Below, one piece after another: positions 12,551 to 29,941 of a DNA stretch of 64,000 nucleotides (positions are counted from its first letter, which is position 1; every line of letters begins with the position of its first letter). Source of the DNA: Micractinium sp. NFX-FRZ (lineage: Eukaryota; Chlorophyta; Trebouxiophyceae; Chlorellales; Chlorellaceae). The position numbers were made by a program, and so were the translations under genes. Location: positions 22,092 through 86,091 of the forward strand of contig JAPTJF010000265.1 of NCBI GenBank assembly GCA_029339195.1. Reading direction: 5' to 3'. The notes beneath the pieces were generated by a model that saw only the letters and a program-made list of their open reading frames with translations, had not been told where the DNA came from and did no database searches.

Positions 12551-15301
12551 ATGTCCGATCAGTCCATTGGCCTCCTGCTAGCCCTCTCCTCCAGCATCTT
12601 CATTGGTGCTAGCTTTGTCATCAAGAAGCGCGGCCTGCGCCGTGCTGGTTCCACCGGCGTGCGGGCAGGTACGGAGGCTTGCTGCTGGTGTCGGTGTGCG
12701 AGGTGTTGGGCTGGGCAGCGGTCGTTCAGTGCCAGTTGGGTGCTCGGCCTGTTGCTCAAACGTGCGTGCTCTCCCGCCCTGTGCATGCCTGTCTACCTGC
12801 GCGTCCCTGATCTGCTGCACCGCCATCCCTGGCCGTGCCGCTCCCTTGTCTCTCCCCCCCCAGGCAGCGGCGGCTTCTCGTACCTGCGGGAGCCGCTGTG
12901 GTGGCTGGGCCTGACCACCATGGCAGCGGGGGAGGTGGCCAACTTTGCTGCCTATGCATTCGCCCCCGCCATCCTAGTCACCCCGCTGGGCGCGCTGTCC
13001 ATCATAATCAGGTGCACACCCAGTCTTCCTGGCTGCTGCCTGCACAAGGAGGCGGGCAGGCAAGGCGCAGCGGCTGCATGTCAGAGGCTGGGACATGCAG
13101 CTGCAGACGGGCATGCACAGCCAACAACCAGGCATACCCGCCCGTTGCGTTGTTGCATTGGTTGGCGCAGGCGCCAGCTGCCTGCCACAGTGCCCGCCTC
13201 CCTCTCACTGATCCAACCACGCCCTCCACCCCGCTCGTTTCCATTTCAGCGCCGTGCTGGCTCACTACCTGCTGGCTGAGAAGCTGAACGCGTTTGGAGT
13301 GGTGGGCTGCCTGCTGTGCATCGCGGGGTCCCTGGGCATCGTGCTGCACGCACCCGAGGAGCGCCCCATCAGCTCGGTGCTGCAAGTCTGGGAGCTGGCC
13401 ATGCAGCCATGTGAGGGGGGGGGGGGGAGGATATGGAAAGCAATGCGCTGGATGCCGTCGCTGCTGGTGGCGCAGTGCTAGCGTCTTGTCCGACGCGTTG
13501 GGGTGGCGCTGCCCCAGTCACCGGCCGCGTGCCCACACACCGCCCGCCGGCTCACTCACACTCTCCACCCCTGCCTCCTACCCTCCACCGCCTGTGTGCT
13601 CACCCTGTCGCTGCCACTGCTGCCCCCTCCACCCCACAGGGTTCCTGCTGTACGTGGTGGTGGCCCTGTGCTCCACGCTGTACCTCATCTTTGCTGTCAG
13701 CGCGGAGGTGCAGACCAGCAACATCCTGGTCTATGTCGCCATCTGCTCCATTGTGGGATCCCTCTCAGGTGTGTGACACACCGGGACGGGGCAGGCGAGC
13801 TCCAGCAGGGTGGGCAGCAGCTGGGCAGCAGCTGGCCGCACCCACCGTGCAGTGGGGGATGGGTACGGCACGGTCAGGTGCAGGGTGAGGCAGTGCGAGG
13901 TATCCAGCTGTGCTGCCTGCAGGAACAAACTTGCACGGCCAGCCACCTGGCGGCATCACTCTGGGGCCCTGCCTGCTGCTCTGCCCCCTGCAGTGATGAG
14001 CTGCAAGGCGCTGGGCATTGCTCTGAAGCTGACGTTTGAGGGGGACAACCAGCTGATCTACCCCCAGACCCTGCTCTTCCTGCTGGTCGTGGCCAGTGCA
14101 GTAGTCACACAGGTGCGGGTGGCTGGGGGTCTGTGGCCGGGGCACGGGAGAGCAGGGGAGGGCTGCACTTGCGGCGCCAGCCGCCTACTCGGGGCATCGC
14201 ATTCTGGTCCCCGCTCGTCTCCCTCCTGCCGATGCACATCTTGCTTCGGCTGACCGCCCCGCTGCTGCTCTCCTGTCCATGGTTTTGCTGCTCGTCAAGC
14301 TGCATTGCCCACCACCACATGCGCCCATGCTTCCACTCCGCTGCTCTACCTCTGCGCCTCGGCATGCCACTTGGCTGTTGCCTACACTACAGCAGCTTGT
14401 CATGTCCCACCACACCACACATCTTCATCCCACTCTACCACACCGTCACCTTCATTACCTTTCGCCCACCTCCGCCACCCGGGTCCCTCTGCCCCCCACA
14501 CACGATCCAGCTCAACTCCCGCCCCAGTGTATCAAGATGGACAGGGTGCTGGACTGCACCACGCTTGCCCTCTCTGCCCCCACCCATGCATCCCACCCCG
14601 CCACCCCTCCCCCTCCCCCTGCCCCTCCCCCCCAGATGAACTACCTGAACAAGGCTCTGGACCTGTTCAACACCGCCATCGTCACCCCCATCTACTACGT
14701 CATGTTCACCACCCTCACCATCACCGCCTCCATGATCATGATGCGCGAGCAGCAGACCACCACGCAGGTAGGCAAGGAGGGGGGAGGGGCGGGAATGGCA
14801 GGTCGGGAGGCAGGCCGGTTAGGGGGCACGGCAGGGCGGTTGTCGGTGGGTGCTGGAGTCAGAGAGGATGGGGCGGCGTGCATGTTGCTTCGTTGTGCAG
14901 CGCGGCTCACTGGCTGGCACGAGGCAGGTACAGACCGCGCACTGTGCCGCATGCCCACACACCCACGCCCACCGCTCTGCACGCATACTCACGCTGCTGC
15001 TCCTCCATGCACCCGCTGCCTGCAGCTGTTGACCGAGGCCAGCGGGTTTGTGACCATCGTGTGCGGCACCTTCCTGCTGCACACCACCAAGGATGTGGAC
15101 CTGCCAATGGACGCCTTCATGCAGCTCATCGTGAGAGGCAGCGGCGGCGGCGGCGGGGGCGGCAACGGCCTGGGGCTGGCTGGCAGCGGCGGCAGCAGGC
15201 AGGGCCTGGTGGCAGCGGGGCAGGGAGGGGACGAGAGCGTGGAGGATGGGCTGGAGCTGAGCAGCGCGGGCACAAAGGCGCTGCGGCGAGGGGCGCGATA
15301 G
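12551..15301 (+). CDS. NIPA-like magnesium transporter (DUF803)
   Basis: Membrane Mg2+ transporter of the NIPA family. Exons 12551-12668, 12864-13011, 13250-13410, 13640-13768, 13994-14112, 14636-14767 and 15026-15301 join in frame to 360 aa. The start [19 protein letters not shown] matches the family's first helix and fixes the ATG. Further family features are FVIKKRGL after helix 1, [26 protein letters not shown], and the helices [16 protein letters not shown] and [13 protein letters not shown]. About nine hydrophobic segments are visible. The C-terminal 60 residues are Gly/Ser-rich and cytosolic. Introns 1 and 5 contain weak copies of the following exon. No TGTAA was seen close after the stop, and the tail overlaps the 3' end of the opposing gene. 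Confidence 0.93.
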
Positions 15302-15451
15302 CCGCCAGGCCCCGCTGGCCCCCTTGAAACCGGCCATGCTGTTCTTGATTGCTTTTAAACAAACACCCTACCACATCTCCCTGTCTCTTATCCGTCTTTA
15401 TTCAGACATCGGTTACGTGTTCTCCCTGCTTCCCAAGGTTTGGACTCATTT

Positions 15452-15456
15452 TGTTA
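15452..15456 (-). promoter_or_regulatory. TGTAA polyadenylation signal
   Basis: Minus-strand TGTAA about 300 bp past the stop of the F-box/LysM gene at 15755; it would give a 3' UTR reaching towards the convergent NIPA gene. Confidence 0.4.
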
Positions 15457-15754
15457 CATATATGTGTCCGACCCTGCCACAGCTAATTCTAGCAGATCAA
15501 AGTGCCAAACAAAACTACAGCAGGTACAATGAAAAATATGCTGAACGCAGCCCGCTATGGTACAAGTTGTTGCCAGGCAAGTCCACGCATGCGAAGATGT
15601 ACGCGATGGCTGATTGTACAGTAGGCAAGACATGGGTACAGTGGGAAACGCTGGTGTACAGGCGGAGACGTCTTGCCGGGTGCGGCACTTCTCCAGGGAA
15701 ACGCCCAGGCCGGCCTCTCCTTGCCTGCGGGGCCGACCACGGCAGGCTCCCAGG

Positions 15755-17730
15755 TCACGGGCGCAGGCGTGGCATCCGCCGCTTCATCACCTTCTCCCAC
15801 CGCCGGTCCTCCTCGTACTGCACATCACAAGTGTGGGGGAGGGCAGGGTGGTCAACGTGCCTGGGACAACGGTGCAAGCGGCGCGGCATCTCTCCAGCGA
15901 CGCCCTGACATGACATGCATGCTTTAGTGCAGCGGGGGCAGCAGCATCATGGCACAGCATGCTCAGCAAGGGGACCCCAGGGCGAGCTCCAGGCGGAGGC
16001 CTGCCCACCTTCTCAATGGCTTGCCTCACGTCGCACCCAGCCTGCTCAACGTAGAAGGCTGCAGTGTGTGAGTCGATGCGCAGCGCGCGCTCCATCACCC
16101 TGGAAAGGAAGAGGGGGCCGGGAAGGAGGGGGGCGCCAGTTGTGCGCCGTGGCGTGCACGCGGTGCAGGTGATTTGAGAGCATGCAGGCGTACAACCGGG
16201 TGCTCGAAATCGTCACCAGTGGGTGGTGAAGGAACACGCGGCTCATCGGGCATAGTTTGTGCCAACAAATTGATTTTAGGCACCCGCCCCATCCTTCAAA
16301 CGCCAATGCCTCCACAGACAGCCTCAACCACTCGCATCTAGACCTGGTGTGCTTCACGGAACCGAGGGCACAACCTACCACCTGCCCCCGCACCTGGCCA
16401 GCTTGGCAATGACAAACGCCTGGCTGCTGCCCGGCGGCCGCCGTGGGCTGCCCTCCCCGCTGCTGCTGGTGGCCAGCACGCCAGGCAGCTCCTCCCCATC
16501 CCCCAGCACCACAACCAGCCGTCGCTTGCTGTGGGTGTCGTGCACGAATGCCACGCGCTTGCCGGCTGCGGCGGCAGCCACATCGGGCACAGGCACGTAC
16601 AGCAGGCTCCTGCATGAACCCAGGCAGGGGAGGGGAGGGAGGGTGTGTGTGGGGGTAGGGTGGGGTGACTTGCTGAGGCACACCTACCGGAGCGCACACT
16701 GCTTGAGCATCCTGGCTGCCCCCGGTCCCTGGCAGCGGCAGGGTGCTGCCAGGACAGCAGCAGCTGCACAAGCCCATGCACCCAACGTCAGCCTAGGTTG
16801 GCGGCGCACAGCGCTGCTCATCGGCAAGCCACGCACGGCGCACGCCCCGGGCCCACCTGCTGGCCAGGGCGCCCTCGCTCATGAGGTTGTTCAGGCGCTG
16901 CAGCACAGAGCACGCAACCGCGGGTGCATGAGGTGGGCAGTGGGGCGAGTGTGGGTGCACCCGCTCCTGAGGCGACGGTCAGGCAGCATCGGTGTGGGCA
17001 TGCCCCTCCACCACAGCACAGCACAGCACGGCACAGCGCAGGGCAGCACACAGCACGGCAGAACACAACACTGGCACAGCAACAGCACGGCACAGCACTC
17101 AGCACGGCACGGCACGGCAGGGGCGCCCACCTTGAGGGCCACTGGGTCGGTGCCGTGGCGCACCGCCAGCCCCGCCAGGCTCTCCCGCCGCTGCAGGCGA
17201 TGGCACAGCACAAAGGAGGCGGGGCGGGCGGCGGCGTACAGCGGCGCTGCCGCCGGCGGCTGCTCCACCGAGCGGATGCCCCACCGTGCCCTGAACTCTT
17301 CTTCCAGCACCACATCTGCCAGCTCCTTGAACCGCCGGCTCACAAGCTGTGGGGCGGGCAAGCGAGGGGGCGGGCAAGGGAGAGGGGTCGACGCAGGGCA
17401 GGGCAGGGGAGGCCGACGGGCATAGAAGAAGGCAAGACAGGCGGGATTGATTTGCCTGCCTTGCATGTTCCCGAACTGTGTGGGTATGGACTGAGATTGG
17501 AACAGATGGTTCCTGGCTCCAGTAGTGCAGCGGCAGCGGTGGCAGCGGCGGCAGCGGCACCCGTCTGGCCTCACCCTCAGCGACAAAAGACTGGCGTCGT
17601 CGTGGACACTGCGCAGTAACACCAGTAAGACATGGCCGTCGAGACTGGCCTCCGTAGCCTCCTCCGTTTGCCCTCCTCCTGCTTCCTCGTCCGAGCACCT
17701 CTCTGCCGCCTCGCGTTCTGCCCCCGACAT
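15755..17730 (-). CDS. F-box protein with LysM domain
   Basis: Exons 17730-17575, 17346-17131, 16897-16857, 16609-16394, 16099-16009 and 15817-15755 join in frame to 260 aa. Residues about 30-75 look like an F-box (DDASLLSLRLVSRRF, ELADVVLEEEFRARWGI). Residues about 98-147 are a complete LysM module: FVLCHRLQRRESLAGLAVRHG, then DPVALKRLNNLMSEGAL and SLLYVPVP. The plant F-box/LysM family (Arabidopsis At1g55000 type) has this order, and a role as an SCF ubiquitin-ligase adaptor is inferred from it. The C-terminal AAFYVEQAGCDVRQAIEK is also typical of LysM-containing proteins. The chosen ATG is the first in frame; a longer frame upstream begins only at a TTG. Confidence 0.82.
17000..17118. repeat. 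Imperfect CACGG/CACAG pentanucleotide repeat in an intron
   Basis: Irregular repeats of CACAG and CACGG units cover roughly 110 bp of intron 2 of the F-box/LysM gene, ending a few bases before the exon 2 donor at 17131. It is a diverged microsatellite. Confidence 0.7.
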
Positions 17731-18684
17731 CGCAGATGTGAGCAATTTGAGGGTAGGACGGACACCGGAGCGATCAGTGCCCTGTCAACGGGCGGCTGTG
17801 GTGCAACAACCTGGCGTGGCCTGCCGCCGCCCGCGTGGGCATCACCCGCTGCGAGGCCCCGTCAACCTCCCGCCTGAGGCACTAGGCGTAGTGTTGTGGC
17901 TCCTGCATCAGCTCTGCACAATGCATCGACAGGCTGTATGGACAGCCTGCATGAGCTGCAGCGCTCTCAGCGCGTCGTGACCGCTCATGAGCGGGACGCC
18001 TGCGGTTTTGGCCGCAGTCCACAGGCAAACGGGTGGGCGAGCCTGGGTGGCCGCCAGTGACCAGGATGGCTTCGACCTGTGTGCGAGCCTGTTCACTCGC
18101 TGCGTTCCAGCTGTTGCTCCCACATGCAGCAGGGCAGCAGGCCATGCCTTTGCCATGCAGGGCCAGCCTGGCAGGAGGCACGGGACCGGCACTGCCCAGC
18201 TAGTAGCTTAATGGGAAGCAAACTGCATGAGCGGCAGCAGCGGATGCAGCACTTCCCAGCTGGATCCTGGGAGGGCATTGGCAGCAAGAGAGCCACACTT
18301 GGAGCTGCTGATGCAGCTGGGAGGCATGAACGACCGGCAGACGTGAAGGGCTGGCCTTTCAACCAGCCACCGTGCAGCGTTTTCATGCAACAGGTGTGCA
18401 CCCACCATCTGGGGGCGCTGCACTGCTAGATGCTCACAGAAGGAAGCGGTTGGTCACGGGAGGGGAGCAGGCAGGGGCGGGACTATCGGTAGTACAGCTG
18501 GCTCCCCCCCCCCCTCAGGGGGGAGAGAAAGGTTTGTACATGTACGTACACGCGGCCCGCGTGGCACCGCCGCCGTCTTCCCCTTACTCCCAGAGTCGGA
18601 GGCGCGGGAGCTGTCGTTCAGCCTCTTTTCGTCCAATTGTCCACCCTTATAACTGTTTTTACGTAGCATGAACCCCGCAGAGGC
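17731..18684. promoter_or_regulatory. Divergent intergenic region between F-box/LysM and ankyrin genes
   Basis: 954 bp between two outward-facing genes. I see no further gene, and the short ORFs have no recognisable product. A C-run near 18507-18517 followed by a G-run could form a hairpin. The right end carries a short upstream ORF, listed separately. Confidence 0.45.
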
Positions 18685-18703
18685 ATGTTTGACCGCCGCC
18701 TGA
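18668..18703 (+). promoter_or_regulatory. Upstream ORF overlapping the ankyrin start codon
   Basis: An ATG 17 bp before the ankyrin ATG opens an 11-codon frame (MNPAEACLTAA) that ends at TGA inside the main coding region in another frame. Initiation there would compete with the main start. Confidence 0.5.
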
Positions 18704-19281
18704 ACGAGGCGGCCCTGCGCGCGGCCATCGCGGCGCGCGACGACGACGCAGCTAACCAGCTCATCCAGCGCTGCACAGAGGAGGACGCGCTGCCGTCTGT
18801 GACGTTTGCGGAGCTCGCAGCCGCCGACCTGCCGCAGGCGGCGTTGGCTCTGGCGCAGGCGGAGGCTGGGCAGGCGGACTTGAAAGAGGCCTCAGCGGAC
18901 TTCAGCTGCGCCAGCGGTTCATACCTGCACGCTGCTGCCGCAGCAGGGGCAGGTCCAGCCGTAATAAAGGCCTTGCTGGAAGCGGGCTGCGCCATCAACT
19001 GCTGCGATGATGAAGGTGGCACCGCTCTGCACGTTGCCGCCAAGTTTGGTCACCTCCCCACCATGAAGGCTCTGCTCGAGGCCGGCTGCGACGCGCTTGC
19101 ACGCAACAAGAACGGGCGGACGGCACGTGGCCAGGGCGGCCTGAGCGAGGAGGTGCGGTCTTTTCTGGCAGAGGCGGAGGAGGCGGGCAAGGCGGGCAAG
19201 GCAGCACGGCAGGAGGCACTGTGGGGCACAAAGGTGCAAGCCACGCAGACAGAGAGCGCATTCCGCACGGGTTGCGTCTGA
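18685..19281 (+). CDS. Small ankyrin-repeat protein
   Basis: Single-exon frame of 198 aa. Residues about 75-145 hold two or three ankyrin repeats, with the clear consensus GTALHVAAKFGHLPTMKALL followed by EAGCDALARNKNGRTA and preceded by [20 protein letters not shown]. The N-terminal 70 residues are helical and charged (ALRAAIAARDDDAANQLIQR), and the C-terminus is Ala/Glu/Lys-rich. Ankyrin repeats mediate protein binding; the partner is unknown. It is the only long intronless gene in a window where most genes have many introns. A TGTAA lies 89 bp past the stop. Confidence 0.85.
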   Translation: MFDRRLNEAALRAAIAARDDDAANQLIQRCTEEDALPSVTFAELAAADLPQAALALAQAEAGQADLKEASADFSCASGSYLHAAAAAGAGPAVIKALLEAGCAINCCDDEGGTALHVAAKFGHLPTMKALLEAGCDALARNKNGRTARGQGGLSEEVRSFLAEAEEAGKAGKAARQEALWGTKVQATQTESAFRTGCV

Positions 19282-19369
19282 GACGAAGGCCCGGGGTGGG
19301 TGTGTCTTTACCATATTTTGCTTTGCTTCCTGCTCCCCGACGTTCTGTTAGTTCTGCTGTTTGACTGAA

Positions 19370-19374
19370 TGTAA
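19370..19374 (+). promoter_or_regulatory. TGTAA polyadenylation signal (ankyrin gene)
   Basis: TGTAA 89 bp after the ankyrin stop codon, in a locally less GC-rich 3' UTR. Confidence 0.65.
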
Positions 19375-19555
19375 CGATTCTGTGTGTGACATGCCCTCAA
19401 TGACACAGTCAAGTCAGTCATGAAACTATCCCCAAGAGAGAGGCAGGTCAGGCAAGGTGGATGGCACATGGAATTCAGCACAAACAAGAGGGAGCCGGTT
19501 GGCTTGGGTCCAAAGGGTTGACAGTGAATCACTCATGCAGGAACAGGGAAGGGTG

Positions 19556-19560
19556 TTACA
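19556..19560 (-). promoter_or_regulatory. TGTAA polyadenylation signal (Tudor-like gene)
   Basis: Minus-strand TGTAA 164 bp past the TAG at 19724 but about 650 bp past the alternative TGA at 20211. Its position favours 19724 as the natural end of the gene. Confidence 0.55.
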
Positions 19561-19723
19561 GCTGGGGGGTGCAACGTGCATGTCAGTGTGTACCGATGTC
19601 AATCTGTGAAGATGAGAGTTGGCAAGAGTGTGCGCGAGCACTGGCACAGTGCCTGCTCGCCTGGCATGGCCCAAACGCCGTGTCAGCCGCGGAACCAGCC
19701 TTGGCAGCGTTGCACTGCCCTGG

Positions 19724-22700
19724 CTAGGGTACAGGCGGCAGTGATGCTGCTGGTGCACCCAGCTCTGGCGGCACCCCGGCGGGCAGCGGCGGCACCGCCT
19801 GCGCCAATTGCTTCCCCCCCACCGCTTGCTGCTCATCGCCAGTCTCCTCGTGCGCTGGCGGCGATGGCTGCAGCTTGCCAGCCAGTTGCTGCTGCCCGTT
19901 GGCTGCTTGAATGGCAGGCTGCTGAGGCAGAGGCTGCACTCCTGCGGGCTGCGCCTTGGCTGCCGGCAGGTCCTGTTCTGCCACTGCCTGCTCTTGGGCT
20001 GCTTGCTGCCCGTCTGGTGCACCCTTCTCCACTCCTGCTGGCGGCTCAGGCAGCTGCTGTGGGTGCTGCCGCTGCTCGGCTGCTGGCCCCGCTGCTGCCA
20101 CTGGCTCGGCTACTGCAGCTGTTGGCTGTGCCGCTGCTGCCACTGGCTCTCCCGCTGCACTCGCTGGCTCTGCCGCTGCTGGCATTGGCTCTGCAGCTGC
20201 ATTCGCTAGCTCAGCCGCTGCTGGCATTGGCTCTGCCGCTGCCAGCACTGGCTCCGTCGCTGCTGCCGCAGCCACCCGCCTCAACTTCCGCTGCTGGCCT
20301 TGCGGCCGTTGCCGTGGGCTCTGCCGCAACATCCGCTGCCTCTGCTGCTTCTGCTGCCATGGGCTCTGCTGCTGCAGCTGCCAGCTCAAACGCTGGTGCG
20401 GGCTCAGCCGCAGCCGCCGCCTCGACTGCTGCTACTGGTGCTGCAGCCACAACTGGCTCTGGTGCCGCTACCATCAGCTCTGCTGCTGCTGCGGCTGCTG
20501 GTTCTGTTTCCGCTACCAGTAGCTCCGCTGCCGCTGCTGCTGCTGCTGCTGCCGCTGCTGGTTCTGCAAGCACCGGCTCTACTGCTGCCCCCGTAGGCTC
20601 GGCTGCCGCGCCTAGTGGCTCTGCGTCAACGTCCGGCTGAGCTGCGGCCAGTAGCTCTGCTGCCACGGCTGTTGGCTCTGCTGCCGCTGCTGCTGCTGCT
20701 GCTTGCTCCGCTGCAGCTGGCTCTGTCAGGGCCGCTACTTCTTCCGGTGCTGCTGGCTCCGTCTGCTGCTGCTCTGGGGCTGGCACCGCTGCCTGCTGCT
20801 GTGGCTCCTCCGCCGACGGCTGTGGCGACTGCGGCGACTGCGGCCGTTGCTGCAGCTGCTCCGCCTGAGCCTGCTCCGCCTGCTGCGCCTGCCGCGCCTG
20901 CTGCTCCAGAGGGCTGTCCAGCGAGCGCAGCTCCGCCAGCGCCGACGTGTCCACCAGCAGCTGCTCACCCCCCAGGAAGCTGCCTCCCAGCGCCAGTGCT
21001 GTGTCGCTGTCGCCCAGCGAGGGCAGCGCCAGCGAGGACGACAGCGGCGCCATGGCGCCCAACGGCAGCAGCTGCGCCGCCCCCTCGCCGCTCACAGGGG
21101 AGGCTGCGGCATGAAGCGGCAACACCCGCCCCAGCAGCTCCTCCTCCTCCCGCCCCTTGCCCGCCTGCCGCCCCAGCGCCGGCATCAGCAGCATGTCGTC
21201 ATCACCAAACTGAGAGGGCCACGCCGGGCTGCGGTTGTCCGGCAGCAAGCAGGCCGCACCAAAGCTTGTGGAGGGGTCGGTTGGCAGCCCGCTGCTGGGC
21301 AGGGAGCCAGACGCCAGGCCGGCTGCTAGGCGGGGAGACGCTTCCAAGGCCAGAGCGCCTGTTGCCCCCGCCCCCGACCGCTGCCGCTTCAAACGCCCGG
21401 CATCCTCTGCCTGCTGCTGCTGCTGCTGTGGGTCGGCGGGCTGTAGGCTGGGGCTGGGCGCCCCCGCTGGCAGCTGCCGCTTGCGCTCGCTGCCATCGGC
21501 GCTGCCGGAGCGCGCCGGCGCCGGCGGCGATGCATTGGGTGCATGCAGCCAGGCCACCTCTCCGGCATGTATGAGGCGAGCAAACTCCACGCTCTCCTCG
21601 TCCCCGGTTTCGTAGTAGAGGGAGCAGGTGCGGGTGGGCAGCGACACGGTGAGCACCACGGCGGGCCACCAGTGGCCGCCGTCGGGCCAGAAGGTCTGCG
21701 GGGGTGGGGCGGGGGGAGGGTGGTGGGGAGATGAGGGGCTCAATGAATGGATGAGGGTTGGGTTCAGGCACGTGTCTGTGAGGCGGGGCTGTTGCCCAGC
21801 AGGTGGCAGGCAGCATGTCGTTGCATCTGCTGCACCCTGTTGCTGCCCACTGCCAACCTCTACCTGCCCCCCACCCAGGCTGCCGCCAGTCCTCTGCTCC
21901 ATGCCCACAGCATCTGCCGCCACGCCAGCGCTGCTGCACCAGCCTCGAGGCTGCCGCATCTCTTCACTGCCCCTGCCCCACCTGAGCACCTCCTCTCCCC
22001 TGCCCCTGCACCACCACCACCACCACAGCACCACCACACCCCTGCCCACCTGGATCAGCCTGCCCTGCAGGCCAGGCTTGAAGTCTGCCATTCTGAGCAG
22101 CCAGGGCTTGGGCGGCGTGGCGGTGGAGGGCCCGCGTGGCTCGTACCCATCGCCAAAGGGGGACAGGTTGGGGTGCAGCGGGGCTGGGGGGGCGCTGCCA
22201 GTGCTGCCGCCTGCTGAGGCCCCCCGCCGCGCCGCGGCCGCCTGCTGCTTAGCGGCCGCGCCTTTGCCGCCGCGGGGGCCCTTGCCGGGGCCCGCCTGAC
22301 CGGCACGTGACGACGGCTTGGGCGGTGGCTTGCCCGCTGGGCTGCGCCGCGGCCGGCCTGCACCCGCACCGCCACTGTTTGAGGGCAGCGGCAGCGAGTG
22401 GGCCTGGTGCATGTGACCCTGTGGCGCGTCCGGCACCCCGGCACTGGCATCGGACCGCGTGCGACGCACAGGCCGCCCGCCTGGCAGCAGCCCCTCGCCG
22501 CTGCGCGTGGGTGCAGCCCCAGGCAGGTGCTGCACATCCGGCGTGGCAGAACCCAGCGCATCCACTGGTACCACCACAGGCGCCGGCTCGCCGCCCCGGC
22601 CTGCTGCCGCCTCCAGAGGCAGCTGCATCCCCATGCTGGCAGCCGCTGCTGCCCGTGCCGCCGCCAGCTGCCGCGCCTCCTGCGCCCCCCGCACCAACTG

Positions 22701-23850
22701 CACCTGCCGCTCCAGCTCAGAGTAGTCCGCCTGCAGCACAGCAAGGTGAGCAGGGCGCAGGGGGTGTGGGTGTGCTGGTGGGTGTGGGTGAGTGGTGGAG
22801 GCGGGGGCTGGGCGAGCGCCGCACCAGCTTGAGGTGGTAGGCACGCAACTGCAATGGAATGGGGCCGTGAGACACAGTGAGCAAGAGGAAGGGGGCCGAA
22901 AGTGAGGGGGAGGATTGGGTGGGTGAGTGAGCAAGCCAAGGCTCCACGGGACACACCAGCTCAGCGGCACGCATGCAGCACAGAAGGTTGGTGACCGTGA
23001 ACGAGCGCCTGCGTGGCTGAGTGAGCGCCTGAGATGAGCGAGTGAGCAGGGCAGCACTGCGGGAGCAGCTAGCTCGGCTGCAAGCGTGCCCACAGTGCAC
23101 AGGGAGGTGCACATGCCGCCCTTGCTCCTGGCCCCCTCATCCCCACACCACACCACCCACCCACCCACCTGGGCCAGGCCGCTCAAGTCCAGCGCCCCGC
23201 CCCCAGCCCCCAGCTGGCCCAGCACATGGTGAGGCGGGTGGTACGACAGCCCTGCTGCTGCCGCCATGCTGGCTGCCCGCAGCACCGCGGCCTGCACCGC
23301 CGCCTCACCCTGCTCCACCCGGGCTGCTGCGGCGGCTGCGGAGGACGAGGGCTGGCCTGGACGGGCGCTGGCGGGGGGGACACGGCGCTCCAGCTTGGGC
23401 AGCCAGAGCACCACCGGATCCTGCTGGTCGTGCAGGGCTGAGGCAGAGTGGTGCAGCAGGCGCCAGGCGGCGCGCGCTCGCTGCATGTACTGTGCCGCAG
23501 CGGTGGTGCCCTCGGCAGCAGGAGGCGGGGGGGCTGGCGAGCCGGGGTCCCCCCCGCCGGACTGCCCATGCCTGCTCCTGCTCAGCTGCACGCTGCTGCC
23601 GTAGATGCAGTGGCACACCTTGCGCCTGCAGCTCAGTGGAAGGGCAGGCGAGCTCAGGGAGCGGGCGGGCACAGTACAGGGTAGCGGCATGGCACATCCT
23701 GGAGCAGGGGCGGGGCAACACTCCCGCCAGCTGCGCTGCATAGACTGTCTAGCGGCCTTCGGGTGGCGCGGCCGCCCTTGGCGCCATCAACGGCTCTCAC
23801 CCCGAGAACACGCAGTCTGTGTGCAGCGGGAGAGCCCTCTCCTGAGTCAT
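19724..23850 (-). CDS. Tudor/Agenet-like domain protein with long Ala/Glu/Pro-rich tail
   Basis: Exons 23850-23801, 23625-23169, 22730-22050 and 21695 onward. A Tudor-like module lies at about residues 390-455: GRLIQTFWPDGGHWWPAVVL, then CSLYYETGDEESVEFARLI. Such modules usually read methylated histones or other chromatin ligands, so a nuclear role is inferred. The middle is rich in basic and proline residues (GKPPPKPSSR, KRQLP). The rest is a low-complexity tail of AEPxAAA-like units. The frame that includes the Tudor module stops at TGA 20211 (890 aa), but the repeat pattern then continues in another frame to TAG 19724. Removing one G from the run at 20275-20277 joins the two frames (1052 aa). 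This is a frameshift or a base-call error. I do not recognise the family beyond the Tudor-like part. Confidence 0.65.
19750..20730 (-). repeat. Coding low-complexity repeats (Ala-Glu-Pro rich)
   Basis: About 1 kb of imperfect 15-30 bp units encodes AEPxAAA-type peptides in the C-terminus of the Tudor-like gene. The units change reading frame at 20275-20277. Such tracts are prone to slippage and to assembly error. Confidence 0.75.
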
Positions 23851-24325
23851 CGTCACGGCCGACAAGCTTGTCCGCGCAGACTTCAGCGAGCTGTACCGCG
23901 CATCCTTAAACTCACAGTTCGTTCGCAGCTGCAAGCAGGAGGAAGCACACAGCGGCGACGACGAGCAGCACGTCGCAGCACGCGGCACTTGGCAGTCCGA
24001 AGCAAGCTTCTACGGTGACGAGGGTGTACCCGGAAGGCTGCAGGAGGCGCTCAGCGCTCAGCTGCCCAAAAAAACTTACATAGCAGCATGTGAGAGCGCG
24101 GTTGCCAGAGGGTTTCTGGCGCCGCCATACTCGTGCAAATGCAGATCGGTCGTCGTGACGATCTGGGTCGCATCCGGGCGCACAGAGTGCATGCTGCCCT
24201 CCCCGCTCTTCAGTGCCGCTGCCGCCTGCCGCCGCCAACACCGAGCGGCCCCGCTGCCTGGTTGCACGTTCAGCCACCCTCACACTGGTTGATTTCGCCT
24301 GCCTGATGTGCATACAGATGTGAAG
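23851..24325. promoter_or_regulatory. Divergent intergenic region between Tudor-like gene and RtcB
   Basis: 475 bp between outward-facing genes, containing both promoters. A six-codon ORF ends two bases before the RtcB start and is listed separately. Confidence 0.5.
24306..24323 (+). promoter_or_regulatory. Six-codon upstream ORF of RtcB
   Basis: ATG at 24306 opens a five-residue frame (MCIQM) closed by TGA at 24321-24323, two bases before the RtcB ATG at 24326. The spacing would suit termination-reinitiation control if the transcript starts upstream of it. Confidence 0.45.

Positions 24326-29941
<5,616 letters not shown>

Larger units (their letters stand above)
19282..19723. other. Convergent 3' UTRs of ankyrin and Tudor-like genes
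   Basis: The two genes end towards each other here. Plus-strand TGTAA at 19370-19374 and minus-strand TGTAA at 19556-19560 mark the two probable transcript ends. No other feature is visible. Confidence 0.6.

Noticed and set aside
14279..15327. Two 340-codon plus-strand ORFs
   Set aside because: They combine intron sequence with NIPA exons 6 and 7. One is out of the coding frame and the other runs through introns.
17731..17745. Earlier start for the F-box/LysM protein
   Set aside because: The five extra codons begin at TTG, not ATG.
20211..23741. Single 1176-codon minus-strand ORF
   Set aside because: It reads straight through three introns that have good GT-AG borders; only the exon parts carry domain similarity. 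The ORF also starts without the first exon.
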